A DNA stretch of 64,000 bases from Candidatus Brevundimonas colombiensis (GTDB taxonomy: Bacteria; Pseudomonadota; Alphaproteobacteria; Caulobacterales; Caulobacteraceae): assembly GCA_029202665.1 (NCBI GenBank), contig CP119326.1, positions 3,232,782 to 3,296,781 on the forward strand. The letters are read 5' to 3'. Below are positions 8,236 through 17,598 of this stretch, piece after piece. Position 1 is the stretch's first letter. Every line of letters starts with the position of its first letter. The translations under genes and the position numbers were made by a program. The notes below the pieces were generated by a model. That model saw only the letters and a program-made list of their open reading frames with translations. It had not been told where the DNA came from and searched no databases.

Positions 8236-9257
8236 CGGATCACCGCTTTGCGCCCCGCCCCGAAGAAAAGACCGCACAGGACGCCGCCGCCTGGTTCGTG
8301 CGCCTGCGGGCGGTTGACGGCCGCAAGGACCGGCCCGCTTTCGCGCGCTGGCGCCTGACGGATCAGAAACACGCCCGAACCTATCGCGAGATCGAGGACG
8401 TCTGGTCTCTGGCTGGAGAAGCGGCGCAAGACGCCGATATCGCTGCGCTGATCGAGCAGACCCGCCCCCGCCGGCAAAAGCTCGCGGATAGACGTCGGCT
8501 TGAGACGGGCCGCTGGACCCGACGTGCGGCATGTATGGCGGCGGCCATCGCGCTGATCGGCGCCATGACGGCGTTGCTGACCTCAAACGCCCCCTTCCCT
8601 GTCCTGGGCCACATCACCCCAACCCTCTATCAGACAGCAGTGGGCGAGCAGAAGGACGTGACCCTGGCCGATGGATCGGTGATCCATCTGGACACGGCGT
8701 CACAGGTGGCGGTCGCATTGGATTCTCAGAGACGCGATGTCCGACTGATGGCTGGCCGGGCCCGGTTCACGGTCGCTCATGATGCGCAGCGGCCCTTCGT
8801 GGTGCGGGCTGACGACGCCGGGGTCACGGCCTTGGGCACGGTGTTCGATGTTCAGCGTTCCGCGGCGGGCGTGGATGTGGCGCTGCTTCAGGGCAAGGTC
8901 GAGGTGCGTCGCCAACAGATCGACCCCAAGGCCGGCTATGTGCGCCTGACGCCGCGTCAGGGCGTGCGCATAGCGCCCAATGGCGGCGCGCTTCAGGTGC
9001 GCGCGCTGGCCGGCGATGAATGGGGCTGGACCCAAGGCCGCCTGGTCTTCTCTGGCGCGCCCCTTTCTGAGGTGGCCTCTGCGATCAACCGGTACTCCGA
9101 CCGCAAGATCATCATCGCTCCGAGCGAGGACAAGCATCGGTTCCGCGGGGAATTCAAGGCCGGCGATATAGACGGAGCCGCACTTGTTCTTTCGACTCTG
9201 TACGGATTCAAGACGATCAAGAACGCGAACGGCGATGTTCAATTGATGGAAAAGTAG
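8232..9257 (+). CDS. FecR-family anti-sigma/sigma regulator
   Basis: 341-residue single-pass inner-membrane regulator. The N-terminal DUF4880 domain (about 10-75, AAAWFVRLRA...FARWRLTD) binds the sigma factor. A membrane helix lies at about 97-118. The periplasmic FecR domain contains EQKDVTLADGSVIHLDTAS, and the C-terminal STN-like/DUF4974 segment (VFSGAPLSEVASAINRYSD) would contact the receptor. It overlaps the sigma gene by 4 bp, giving stoichiometric coupled translation. Length and domain order are typical. Confidence 0.93.
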   Translation: MTDHRFAPRPEEKTAQDAAAWFVRLRAVDGRKDRPAFARWRLTDQKHARTYREIEDVWSLAGEAAQDADIAALIEQTRPRRQKLADRRRLETGRWTRRAACMAAAIALIGAMTALLTSNAPFPVLGHITPTLYQTAVGEQKDVTLADGSVIHLDTASQVAVALDSQRRDVRLMAGRARFTVAHDAQRPFVVRADDAGVTALGTVFDVQRSAAGVDVALLQGKVEVRRQQIDPKAGYVRLTPRQGVRIAPNGGALQVRALAGDEWGWTQGRLVFSGAPLSEVASAINRYSDRKIIIAPSEDKHRFRGEFKAGDIDGAALVLSTLYGFKTIKNANGDVQLMEK

Positions 9258-9380
9258 TCCGTATTCGGATCGGACGCAAAAACTTCACGTCATACTTCAT
9301 AGGGGAGCGCCCCTCGCCTGCGTCTTTTTGAGTCAGGGCCTTTCAGGCTTTGATTAGACTTGACCAGGGGGACTTTCCGA

Positions 9381-12300
9381 GTGCTGAAGAATAAAAACCG
9401 CATCCGTGCCTTGTTGGGGGCGACGGCTCTGTCCTTGACCGGCGGCGCCGTTGTGATCGCGATGGCCGCGCCGACGGCGGCCTATGCCCAGGCGACGCGA
9501 ACCTATGCCATCCAGGCTCAGCCGCTGAGTTCGGCGCTTCAAGCCTTCGCGCAGCAATCCGGCCTGCAGGTCGCCGTCGACGACAATGAGATCGCCGGGC
9601 TGCGGGCCACCGCCGTGCGCGGCGCCATGACACCCGATGCCGCGCTGCGTCGCCTGGTGGGCCAGGGCGCGACCTATCGAATGGCCGGCGCCGTCGTGGT
9701 CGTGAACCGTCGCGCCCCGTCATCCGATACGCCCGTGGCGCGCCGCCGAGTCGTGACGCCAGTCGCCTTGACGTCGCCGCAGCAGGTCAATCCGAACGCC
9801 ACGGCTCTGCAGGACATCGTGGTCACCGCCCGGCGGATGGAGGAGCGGATCATCGACGTGCCGGTCGCCGTCTCGGCCTTCACGGCCGAACAGTTGGACG
9901 AGCGCAAGATCGAGGGCGGGTCGGAACTGCTGCGCGTTATTCCGAACGTCAACTTCTCCAAGGACAATTTCACCGGCTACAACTTCTCGATCCGGGGTAT
10001 CGGCGCCAAGGTGCTGGCCACGACCGCCGATCCGGGCGTGGCAATCAGCTTCAATAACACCACCCTGCTCCGGAACCGGCTGTTCGAGCAGGAGTATTTC
10101 GACGTCCAGCGTCTGGAGGTTCTGCGCGGGCCACAGGGCACTCTGTACGGCCGCAACGCCACCGCGGGCGTGGTCAACATGCTGCCCAACCTGCCGAAAC
10201 TGAGCGACTTCGCCATGGACATGCAGTGGGAGGTCGGCAACCACGACAGCCGCCGCGCCAAGGGGATGATCAACATCCCGATCGGCGACACCCTGGCGGT
10301 GCGTTTCGCGGCGGCGGCGACCCAGCGCGACGGTTTCGACTTCAATACGGTGACGGACAAGAACGTCAACGGCCGCGACCTGTGGGGGGCGCGCCTGGGC
10401 GTGCTGTGGCAACCGACCGAGAATTTTCGCGCCAACTTCCTGTGGGAGCGGTTCCGCGAAGAAGACGACCGCGCCCGCACCGGCAAGATGCTGTGCACGC
10501 GGGGTGAAACTCCGAAGACTCTGGATTGGAGGGCGCCGGACGGGACGGCACAGACCTCGAACATCTTTTCCTACTGGACCAGCACGAGCATCACGCCGGC
10601 CTGCACGCCATCGTCCCTCTATGCCGACGAGGCCTATGGCGTGCCGGATGGTCGTGGTTTTCCGCTGACGGCCGCCGTCATCAACTTCACCGGCGTGTTC
10701 GAGAACCCGACCTGGACCGGTAGTGGCTTTCCGCCGACGGACTGGGGCAACTCCGCGCGCAACGGCTGGGACGGCACCTATCTGCTACCTCTGTTTGTCG
10801 ATCCCTTCGGCGTGGAGGGCAATCGTCAGTCAGCGAATCTGCGCACCATATCGACGGGCTATGACCCGAAGTTCAAGGCTGAGAACGACGTCTTCCAAAT
10901 GAACCTGGAATGGGACCTGACGCCGAGCCTGACCCTCTATTCCCAGACCCTCTATATGGAAGACTCCTACTCCGGCTTCCAGGATTTCTTCCGGACCTAC
11001 GCCACAGGCCAGATGTATCGTTATGAGACGCCGGGCATGGTCAATGGCCTGCCGCGCACCGTCGCCCCAGAATGGGCGCCCTGGATCGGCGCGTCCAGCC
11101 CGAACGTGGGAACCGTCTATTCGATGGCCTGGTCTGGCCAGGGGGTCTGCGGTCCCCTGCCGAATTGCGGCATCCCTTCGGGCGGGATCTTTCTCGATCC
11201 GCAACTAGGCGCCACCGACCGCTTCATGGCTCTGGACCTCAGCCAGGCCAAAAGCACCCAGTGGTCGCAGGAATTCCGTCTGCAATCGGATTGGGATGGC
11301 CCCTTCAACTTCAACCTCGGGGCCAACTGGCTGAAGTACAAGACGGAAGAGAACTACTGGGTATTCTCGAACATCTTCTCCATGATGGCGGTGCAGCAGA
11401 ATGGTGATAATCATGTCAACTCGGGCAACTTTGATCGCTACTGCAACCTGACGGCCCAGGGTCAGGCGGGGGTCGCGGGCGGGACGTTGGACCCGCACAC
11501 CTGCGCCTATATCGACAACACACCTCTGGCCGACATCATCGCCGGCAAGGGCGGCGACGGTCACAACTACATCCGCAACATCAGCATCAGCGAGACCGAG
11601 TCCTGGGCGGTGTTCGGCGAAGGCTACTGGACCGTCCGCGACGATCTGAGGCTGACCCTGGGCCTGCGCTACACCGACGACGCCAAGACCATCACCCCGG
11701 TGCCGTCGCAGCTCCTGGCCTCCACCCCCCACCTGTACAAGCCGGACGCGACCGGTCTGGTGGGCCGGGGTTATCCTCGATATCCGAGCGAAGAGATGCA
11801 CTGGGGCGAATGGACCGGCCGAGCCGCCATCGACTGGCGTCCGGACCTGTCGTTCACCAACGACACCCTGATCTACGCCTCCTATTCTCGGGGCTATAAG
11901 GGCGGCGGAGGCAATCCGCGTGATCGGGATTACAACCCCAATCTGGTCAATGTCGCGGAACTGCCGTCGCGCTATGATCCTGAGTTCGTCAATGCCTATG
12001 AGATCGGCATGAAGAACAGTCTGATGAGCGGCCAGCTGGTCTTCAACGCCACCGGCTTCTTCTATGACTACAGTGACTATCAGGTCGCGCAGTTGATGGA
12101 GCGTCAGATTCATAATGAGAATTTCGACGCCCGCATCTGGGGCGCGGAATTCGAAACGGCCTGGCGGCCGACTCGCAACTTCCGGCTCGATGCGACTCTG
12201 GGCCTTTTGCGCACTCGCATCGGCGACGGCGAGGAATCCGTGGATGTCATGAACCGCACCCAGGGCAATCCCGACTGGGTGGTGCTGAAGCCCTGGCCCG

Positions 12301-12944
12301 GCAGCCCCTCGACCTGCATTGTTCCGGCCGAATTCTTGGGACGGAGCATAGAGAGCAGAGACTACGTTGTTAGGCGAGGGGTTAAGACCCCGAATATGCA
12401 GGGCAGCATCCTGATGCGATCCGTCTGTCCGGCCCGAGAGTATCAGGGCACCTGGATTCCGGGTTCCGGTTCGAAGTTCAACTACGCTGACAACTTCAGG
12501 GACCCCTGGCAGGCTCAGTATCCGATCTCGTACGACCCACGAAAGGCGCCCAACGGCGGGCGCGGCTTCTCCGCCGACCTGCCGGGCAATGAACTTCCCA
12601 ACGCCCCGCGCTGGACCTTCAACGTCGGCGCCCAGTACCGGTTCGAACTGCCGGCCGGATGGGACCTGATGGTGCGCGGCGACTATTACCGCCAGTCCGA
12701 CAGCTGGATGCGGGTCTATAATCTGGAACCCTATGACCGGCTGAAGGGCTGGGGCAACGCCAACCTGTCGGTGACCCTGAGCAATACCGCCGCCGATTTC
12801 GTGGTCCAGGCCTATGTCAAGAACGTCTTCGACGACACGCCGTTGACCGATGGCTTCACCGGGCCGGACGACATGGGCAACGCCACCAACGTCTTCACGC
12901 TTGATCCCCGCATCATCGGAGCGTCAATCAGAAAATCTTTCTGA
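9381..12944 (+). CDS. FecA-type TonB-dependent receptor with N-terminal STN signalling domain
   Basis: Outer-membrane ligand-gated transporter of 1187 residues. It has a signal peptide ending in AAYAQ, an STN domain at about 40-95 (IQAQPLSSALQAFAQQSGLQV), and a Pro/Thr linker. The plug domain starts at VVTARRMEERIIDVPVAVSAF, and a long beta-barrel ends in IRKSF. I chose the GTG at 9381 (GGGGGA about 8 nt upstream) over an in-frame TTG at 9360. It is unusually long for a TonB receptor; the extra sequence lies in extracellular-loop-like Gly/Pro-rich stretches. It follows FecR by about 120 bp and is the probable signal input and target of this sigma/anti-sigma pair. Ligand unknown. Confidence 0.92.
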   Translation: MLKNKNRIRALLGATALSLTGGAVVIAMAAPTAAYAQATRTYAIQAQPLSSALQAFAQQSGLQVAVDDNEIAGLRATAVRGAMTPDAALRRLVGQGATYRMAGAVVVVNRRAPSSDTPVARRRVVTPVALTSPQQVNPNATALQDIVVTARRMEERIIDVPVAVSAFTAEQLDERKIEGGSELLRVIPNVNFSKDNFTGYNFSIRGIGAKVLATTADPGVAISFNNTTLLRNRLFEQEYFDVQRLEVLRGPQGTLYGRNATAGVVNMLPNLPKLSDFAMDMQWEVGNHDSRRAKGMINIPIGDTLAVRFAAAATQRDGFDFNTVTDKNVNGRDLWGARLGVLWQPTENFRANFLWERFREEDDRARTGKMLCTRGETPKTLDWRAPDGTAQTSNIFSYWTSTSITPACTPSSLYADEAYGVPDGRGFPLTAAVINFTGVFENPTWTGSGFPPTDWGNSARNGWDGTYLLPLFVDPFGVEGNRQSANLRTISTGYDPKFKAENDVFQMNLEWDLTPSLTLYSQTLYMEDSYSGFQDFFRTYATGQMYRYETPGMVNGLPRTVAPEWAPWIGASSPNVGTVYSMAWSGQGVCGPLPNCGIPSGGIFLDPQLGATDRFMALDLSQAKSTQWSQEFRLQSDWDGPFNFNLGANWLKYKTEENYWVFSNIFSMMAVQQNGDNHVNSGNFDRYCNLTAQGQAGVAGGTLDPHTCAYIDNTPLADIIAGKGGDGHNYIRNISISETESWAVFGEGYWTVRDDLRLTLGLRYTDDAKTITPVPSQLLASTPHLYKPDATGLVGRGYPRYPSEEMHWGEWTGRAAIDWRPDLSFTNDTLIYASYSRGYKGGGGNPRDRDYNPNLVNVAELPSRYDPEFVNAYEIGMKNSLMSGQLVFNATGFFYDYSDYQVAQLMERQIHNENFDARIWGAEFETAWRPTRNFRLDATLGLLRTRIGDGEESVDVMNRTQGNPDWVVLKPWPGSPSTCIVPAEFLGRSIESRDYVVRRGVKTPNMQGSILMRSVCPAREYQGTWIPGSGSKFNYADNFRDPWQAQYPISYDPRKAPNGGRGFSADLPGNELPNAPRWTFNVGAQYRFELPAGWDLMVRGDYYRQSDSWMRVYNLEPYDRLKGWGNANLSVTLSNTAADFVVQAYVKNVFDDTPLTDGFTGPDDMGNATNVFTLDPRIIGASIRKSF

Positions 12945-12968
12945 AAGAATCAAAGCTTGAATAAAAAG

Positions 12969-12998
12969 TGCACCGACCTGATTTCTCAGGCCGGTGCA
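12969..12998. terminator. Inverted repeat after the FecA-type receptor gene
   Basis: TGCACCG-a-CCTGA pairs with TCAGG-c-CGGTGCA (12 bp with one mismatch, 4-nt loop), 25 bp after the receptor stop. An A-run lies on the left and a weak T tract on the right. It probably acts as a terminator or 3'-stabilising hairpin. Confidence 0.55.
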
Positions 12999-13160
12999 TA
13001 GCTTTGCAAAAAACAACGTACATAATAAAATCTCACATTTACTTAAAATCGAATCCTGATTGTCACGATCAACATTTAGGGTTGTCCTGTCGCCGCTTGG
13101 CGATGGAGCTCCTGCTGAAAAACTGCGCTTTCTAATCAACCTCACACAAGGAATTAGACT

Positions 13161-13670
13161 ATGAATCGCATGTCCAAAATGGCTTCGGCCGCTGTCGCTT
13201 CTTTCATCCTGGTCACGGGCGCCTCCGCCGCCTCGGCCGCATCGTTCAACCAACCCGCCGGCACGGCCGTCACCGCTCGTGGCCAGTTGATCCAGTACGT
13301 CAATGTTCCGGGCGTCGTCGAAACGACCTGCAATGTGGCGATCCACGGCGTTGTGGACGCGAACGGCTCGACCATCACCTTCAACAGCTATGAAGGCGCC
13401 AAGGCGGCAGGCAACCCCGGCAACCTGGCCTGCGACGAATCGCTGACTTTCCCGATCGTCGCTACGCCTTCGGCTGGCCAGATCAGCCTGGACGTGTTCG
13501 AGGTCGGCACGCGCGGCGGCCCTTGCATTGAAGAAGACTATGCGCTGAGCTATTCGGGCAACACGGCTAACTTCAATGGCCAATACTTCGGCAATCCGCC
13601 CATCTGCCGCGCCTCGGGCAGCTTGGCCCTGACGACCGACGTCGGCAACAACCCGGTGCTGATCCAGTAG
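13161..13670 (+). CDS. Small secreted protein of unknown function
   Basis: 169 residues with a clear Sec signal peptide (MNRMSKMASAAVAS... cleaved after SAASA, about residue 29). The mature part is rich in Gly, Ala, Asn and Thr and has four cysteines (in TTCNVAIHG, NLACDES, GGPCIEED and PPICRASG), fitting two disulfides. RBS AAGGA lies 7-8 nt upstream. The opening FNQPAGTAVTARG and general layout faintly resemble the PraB-type alkane-oxidation activator family; I treat that as a guess. It is monocistronic, bounded by a hairpin upstream and a strong terminator downstream. Probable periplasmic or secreted beta-rich protein. Confidence 0.7.
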   Translation: MNRMSKMASAAVASFILVTGASAASAASFNQPAGTAVTARGQLIQYVNVPGVVETTCNVAIHGVVDANGSTITFNSYEGAKAAGNPGNLACDESLTFPIVATPSAGQISLDVFEVGTRGGPCIEEDYALSYSGNTANFNGQYFGNPPICRASGSLALTTDVGNNPVLIQ

Positions 13671-13686
13671 GATCAACGTCGGTCTG

Positions 13687-13730
13687 GAGCAAGGCGCGCG
13701 CCCCCCGTCGCGCCTTGCTCTTTCTATTTC
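13687..13730 (+). terminator. Strong intrinsic terminator
   Basis: Perfect 12-bp stem GAGCAAGGCGCG / CGCGCCTTGCTC with a 10-nt loop, followed by TTTCTATTTC, 17 bp after the secreted-protein stop. Confidence 0.85.
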
Positions 13731-13763
13731 ACCGTCACGCCGATGCGATGAAGTCGCGTCAGG

Positions 13764-15923
13764 ATGGGCGGGCGCAGTTTCGAGGGGATGTTCGCCTTGG
13801 CTGGCCTAGTTCTCGCCCTAGCCGTGTCCGCCGTCGCGCCTCAGCAGGCCGCGCCGTCCGACGCGGCCCCGCCCGTGGTTTTGGAGGATGTCGAGGTTCA
13901 AGGTCGGCGCGGCGCGGCGCGGGTGGACCCCGAGATCGAACTGGACGGCGCCCAGATCGACGCCTTGGGCGCCAATGACATCGGCGAGGCTGTCCGGCGC
14001 CTCGCGGAAGACTACGCCTTGGGCGACGCCCCCATGATCGTCGTCAACGGCAAGCGGATGGCCGATCCCGACGTCTTCTCCGGCTTCCCTCCCGACGCCC
14101 TGGTGTGTCTGGAGGTCCTGCCACCCCAGGCCGGGGCGCTGTATGGGTCCGCCGATCCCTCACGCCGAGTGGTGAATATCGTCCTGCAGCGCCGGTTCCA
14201 CAGCCGGGATGGCCGCGCCAGCCTGCGTCGACCGACCGCCGGTGGAATGAGCGACGCCGACCTTGAGCTGCGCCAATCCTCCATTTTGGATGCGCGAACG
14301 CGCCAGTTGGGCCTTCAGATCGGCATCGATACGGCCCTGCGCGCCGGAGAGCGCGATCAGGACCGAAACGCTGAGCCAGGCGCCGACGCCGTGACCCTGC
14401 GCGCGCCATCCAAGTCTGTCGGCGTTCGAATGGCCCAGACCGGTGAGATCGGCGATTGGTCCGCCAGCCTAAGAGCCGACGCCCGCGCCCAGGAGACACG
14501 CTCCGTCACCCTCACGGACGGCCAGGCGACCGAAAATCGGCGACGCTCGCAAAGCCTGAACCTAACCGCTGGACTGAACGGCGAGGCCGTCGGCTGGTCG
14601 ATCCAAACTGCCCTGAGCGGCCTTTTTTCGCACAACGACCAGTCGGGACCATCGCCATCCGACGCCAACCAGCAGGCGGCTTCGGCCAGCGTAACGCTGA
14701 ACCGCACCCTGTTCGACATGGCGGCCGGTCCCGTCGCCCTCAGCCTGTCGGCGCGCGCGTCGCGATCCCGCTCGGCGTCCGAACGCTTGGGGCGCCGCCA
14801 GACGTTTTCCGGGCGAGCCGAGGATCTAGGCGGCAGTCTGTCCGTCCCCCTGCTGCGGCGCCGACCGGGCGCGGGCGCGCTCGGCGCCCTGGGCGACCTG
14901 GCCGTGACGCTGGGCGCCAATGCGAACACGACAGACGCAGGTCGGGGCGATGGCGCAAGCATCGGCCTGACCTGGAGCCCGCTTCCCAAGCTAAGAGTCA
15001 ATGCAGACCGATCGAGCGCGAACCAGAGCCTGCCAGATCAGCAGAGGTTCGACCCGGAATACTATGGCGAGCCCATAAGGGTCTTTGATTTCCGTACGGG
15101 TGAAGCGGTGGAGGTCTTGCCGATCCTTGGCGGCAATCCCGACCTGCGCCCGCCCAGTTCGGACCGGATCGCCCTGTCGGTCTCCGCTGGCCCGTTCACG
15201 GCCTGGGCGTTGCAAGGCGCCGTGAACTTTCAAAGAAGCGAGGCTGTCGACGGGGTCGGCGCCCTGCCCGATCCGACGCCTGAAGTGGAGGCCGCCTTTC
15301 CCGGCCGCTTCCAGCGCGACGCCGACGGCCGACTGGTCAGCATCGACCGGCGACCGATCAATTTCGCCTCCGCGATGACCGAGACCGTGGCGACCAATTT
15401 CAGCGCGGCCTTTCCCCTGGGCGCGAAGAGAGCCGGACGGCCGGGCGTTATTCGCGTGACGATCAATCACAACTGGGAGATCGCAAGCGCCGCAACCATC
15501 CACGAGGGCCTGCCGAAGATGGATCGGCTCGCGGGCGACGGCGGTGGCGCGCCACGCCATGCTGTGAGCGCCGCAATCGACGTTCAGCAAGGGCGATGGC
15601 GCGCGAACGCCGCTGGGCGCTGGAGAGACGGCTATCGCATCCGACGTGACAGCGGACAGGACGGCCCGGACGACCTGAGGATGAACGCCTTCACCACTTT
15701 CGATCTAAAGCTCAACTATCAGTTCGAACGCAATCCGCCGGCGCAAGGTCAAGACGCCGGACGCAGGGGTCGGGGTCTGCAGATGGAGCTGATGGTCGCC
15801 AATATCTTTGATGCCCGACCGACCGCGCGCCTCGGCGACGGCCGGTCCGCGCCTGGATTTGGACGAGACGATCAGGACCCCATCGGGCGAACCCTATCCA
15901 TCAGCCTGAAACAGCGGTTTTAG
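13764..15923 (+). CDS. TonB-dependent receptor-like outer-membrane protein
   Basis: 719 residues. Signal-like N-terminus, then VVLEDVEVQGRRGAARVDPE (TonB-box/plug start), a short plug with MIVVNGKRMADPDVFSGFPPDALVCLEVLPPQAGALYGS, and a beta-barrel ending in ISLKQRF. The plug resembles the oar/TonB carboxypeptidase-like receptor group more than siderophore receptors. An alternative start at the ATG at 13788 would be 8 codons shorter; neither has a good RBS. There is no neighbouring regulator, and a terminator isolates it from the upstream gene. Substrate unknown. Confidence 0.8.
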   Translation: MGGRSFEGMFALAGLVLALAVSAVAPQQAAPSDAAPPVVLEDVEVQGRRGAARVDPEIELDGAQIDALGANDIGEAVRRLAEDYALGDAPMIVVNGKRMADPDVFSGFPPDALVCLEVLPPQAGALYGSADPSRRVVNIVLQRRFHSRDGRASLRRPTAGGMSDADLELRQSSILDARTRQLGLQIGIDTALRAGERDQDRNAEPGADAVTLRAPSKSVGVRMAQTGEIGDWSASLRADARAQETRSVTLTDGQATENRRRSQSLNLTAGLNGEAVGWSIQTALSGLFSHNDQSGPSPSDANQQAASASVTLNRTLFDMAAGPVALSLSARASRSRSASERLGRRQTFSGRAEDLGGSLSVPLLRRRPGAGALGALGDLAVTLGANANTTDAGRGDGASIGLTWSPLPKLRVNADRSSANQSLPDQQRFDPEYYGEPIRVFDFRTGEAVEVLPILGGNPDLRPPSSDRIALSVSAGPFTAWALQGAVNFQRSEAVDGVGALPDPTPEVEAAFPGRFQRDADGRLVSIDRRPINFASAMTETVATNFSAAFPLGAKRAGRPGVIRVTINHNWEIASAATIHEGLPKMDRLAGDGGGAPRHAVSAAIDVQQGRWRANAAGRWRDGYRIRRDSGQDGPDDLRMNAFTTFDLKLNYQFERNPPAQGQDAGRRGRGLQMELMVANIFDARPTARLGDGRSAPGFGRDDQDPIGRTLSISLKQRF

Positions 15924-15933
15924 GCATAGGGCT

Positions 15934-15971
15934 CCATAGCCGGTAAGGCACTGCCGCGCCGAGGGCTATGG
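15934..15971. terminator. Hairpin between convergent genes
   Basis: CCATAGCC / GGCTATGG, an 8-bp inverted repeat with a 22-nt spacer, lies between the ends of the TonB receptor (plus) and MFS (minus) genes. Candidate bidirectional terminator. Confidence 0.4.
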
Positions 15972-16021
15972 CGGGCTGGTGAACTTATCCTCCCGCTTGG
16001 GCGCCTCCACGCTCATGCCCT

Positions 16022-17308
16022 TCAGCCCGCCGTCGCCGGGCGCAAGTCGGGGTGTTGCGGCGCGGCTGCAAAGGTTCGTCCCGTCGCGATGGCGCGGCTT
16101 ACGATCAGGAACAGCGGAACCGCCGAGAAGGCGATCCCTGCCCAGATATAGAGCGCTGAGGAATAGCCCCCGGTTATATCGCGCGCGATGCTGAACAGGA
16201 CCGGCCCCGCCCCCGTGCCCAGATAGAGCATGGCATGGCCGACGATGCCAAAGATGCTGCTGAAGGCGCGACGTCCGAAAAGCTTGGCGGTGATGTAGGC
16301 GACGCAGTCCGCCTCCGCCCCCATCGTCAGTCCGAAGATCGGTATGGCGATCAGCATATATTGGGTCGATGTCAGCCCCAGAAGCGCAAAAGCGCCGGTC
16401 TGTATGATGACAGCGCCGACCATGAATAGCCCCGCATTCAACTGGAAGTGGTCGATCGCCACCCCGGTCAGGAAACGACCGGCCATCGTCGATACCCCCA
16501 ACAGACCCAGGGCCGTCGCGGCCTCTGTGCGGCTGATCCCTTCGCTGGTTAAATAGGGGATCAGATTCACCGCCATGCCGCCCGCGCACAGGCCGTACAG
16601 GACCGTTCCGGCCGCCAGCACCCAGAAGACGGGAAGCCGAACAGCCGTCTTCAAGGTATGGCCGACCTGATCCAGAACGCGGCCAGACACACCCCCCGAA
16701 GCCCGAACCTTAAGCCAGAACCAAGCCGCCGGCAGAACCAGAAGCGGCGCGATCCCGGCCAACAGAAAGGCCGTACGCCAGCCTTGGTCATCCATCACAG
16801 CCTGCATGAGCCGCGGCCCGAACCCGGCGCTCAGCCCGATGCCGCAGGACATGAGGCCAAAGGCCGTGGCCATGCCGCGGTTGAACAGGCCGGCGATAAT
16901 CCGACCATAGGTGATAGCGCTCGTACCCACGGACGCCACGCCGATTGAAAAACCGGACAGGTAGAGCAAGGGCAGGATTGGCGGCAGAAAACTGGTCGCG
17001 AACAAGACCAGGGCCAGCAGCGACAGACCGCCCATCGCCACCTGACGCGGCCCGAACCGATCCGACAGGACGCCAATGAATGGCGCGGAAATCACCGCGC
17101 CCGCCGCATGAGCGAGCGCCCAGCCGACCACCTGGGTTTCACTCCAGTTCATCTCGGCGGCGATGGGGCTGATAAAGGCGCCGATCGAATAGACAGGCAG
17201 AACCCCCACGCCCATGCCCAGAACAATGGCGACCATCGCGCGCCATGACCGGCGCAACTCCGGAACGATGCCGACAGAGGCCTCGGTCGTCGCTTCGGGA
17301 TCGCGCAT
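16022..17308 (-). CDS. MFS transporter
   Basis: Major facilitator superfamily permease of 428 residues with about twelve hydrophobic segments. The loop 2-3 signature reads GVLSDRFGPRQV, near the canonical G-x3-D-R-x-G-R pattern. Start chosen at the ATG at 17308, which has GAGGAG 7 nt upstream; a longer frame from 17323 has none. It is divergent from the acyl-CoA dehydrogenase alpha gene. A copy of the island's 16-bp palindrome lies 34 bp upstream, so it probably imports the substrate or an intermediate (or exports one) of the catabolic island. Similar to the oxalate/formate or monocarboxylate-type MFS group; substrate not predictable. Confidence 0.88.
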   Translation of the reverse strand: MRDPEATTEASVGIVPELRRSWRAMVAIVLGMGVGVLPVYSIGAFISPIAAEMNWSETQVVGWALAHAAGAVISAPFIGVLSDRFGPRQVAMGGLSLLALVLFATSFLPPILPLLYLSGFSIGVASVGTSAITYGRIIAGLFNRGMATAFGLMSCGIGLSAGFGPRLMQAVMDDQGWRTAFLLAGIAPLLVLPAAWFWLKVRASGGVSGRVLDQVGHTLKTAVRLPVFWVLAAGTVLYGLCAGGMAVNLIPYLTSEGISRTEAATALGLLGVSTMAGRFLTGVAIDHFQLNAGLFMVGAVIIQTGAFALLGLTSTQYMLIAIPIFGLTMGAEADCVAYITAKLFGRRAFSSIFGIVGHAMLYLGTGAGPVLFSIARDITGGYSSALYIWAGIAFSAVPLFLIVSRAIATGRTFAAAPQHPDLRPATAG

Positions 17309-17341
17309 GCAGCCACTCCTCAATCAACTCGGCGACGATAT

Positions 17342-17357
17342 TTGATTGTATGATTGA
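17342..17357. promoter_or_regulatory. Operator-like palindrome, site a (MFS promoter)
   Basis: TTGATTGTATGATTGA, 2 mismatches to TTARTYGANYGATTRA, 34 bp upstream of the MFS start. Confidence 0.5.
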
Positions 17358-17542
17358 TTACATTGGGCGGCCCGCTTGACAAGCGGTGCGCATAACCCGC
17401 ATCGCCGTTGATAGGCCGGTACCCACGGACCAGTTTTCGCTGATCGAACAGGACCGAGACAGGATGACCCGCTGAGCGTTTTTGACGATTGCCGGAAACT
17501 TTCGGCAAGTAGCCGCAGCCTTGCGATAAGTTCAGACTTAAT

Positions 17543-17558
17543 TTAATTGTCTGATTAA
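17543..17558. promoter_or_regulatory. Operator-like palindrome, site b (acyl-CoA dehydrogenase promoter)
   Basis: TTAATTGTCTGATTAA, 1 mismatch to the consensus, 41 bp upstream of the 17599 start. Together with site a it gives each divergent gene its own copy. Confidence 0.6.
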
Positions 17559-17598
17559 TTTCAACCGTTCTAATCAAGTGATAACGACAGGACCCACT

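Noticed and set aside
12924..13676. 250-codon minus-strand frame opposite the secreted protein
   Set aside because: The plus-strand gene has a signal peptide, RBS and terminator; the minus frame has none of these.
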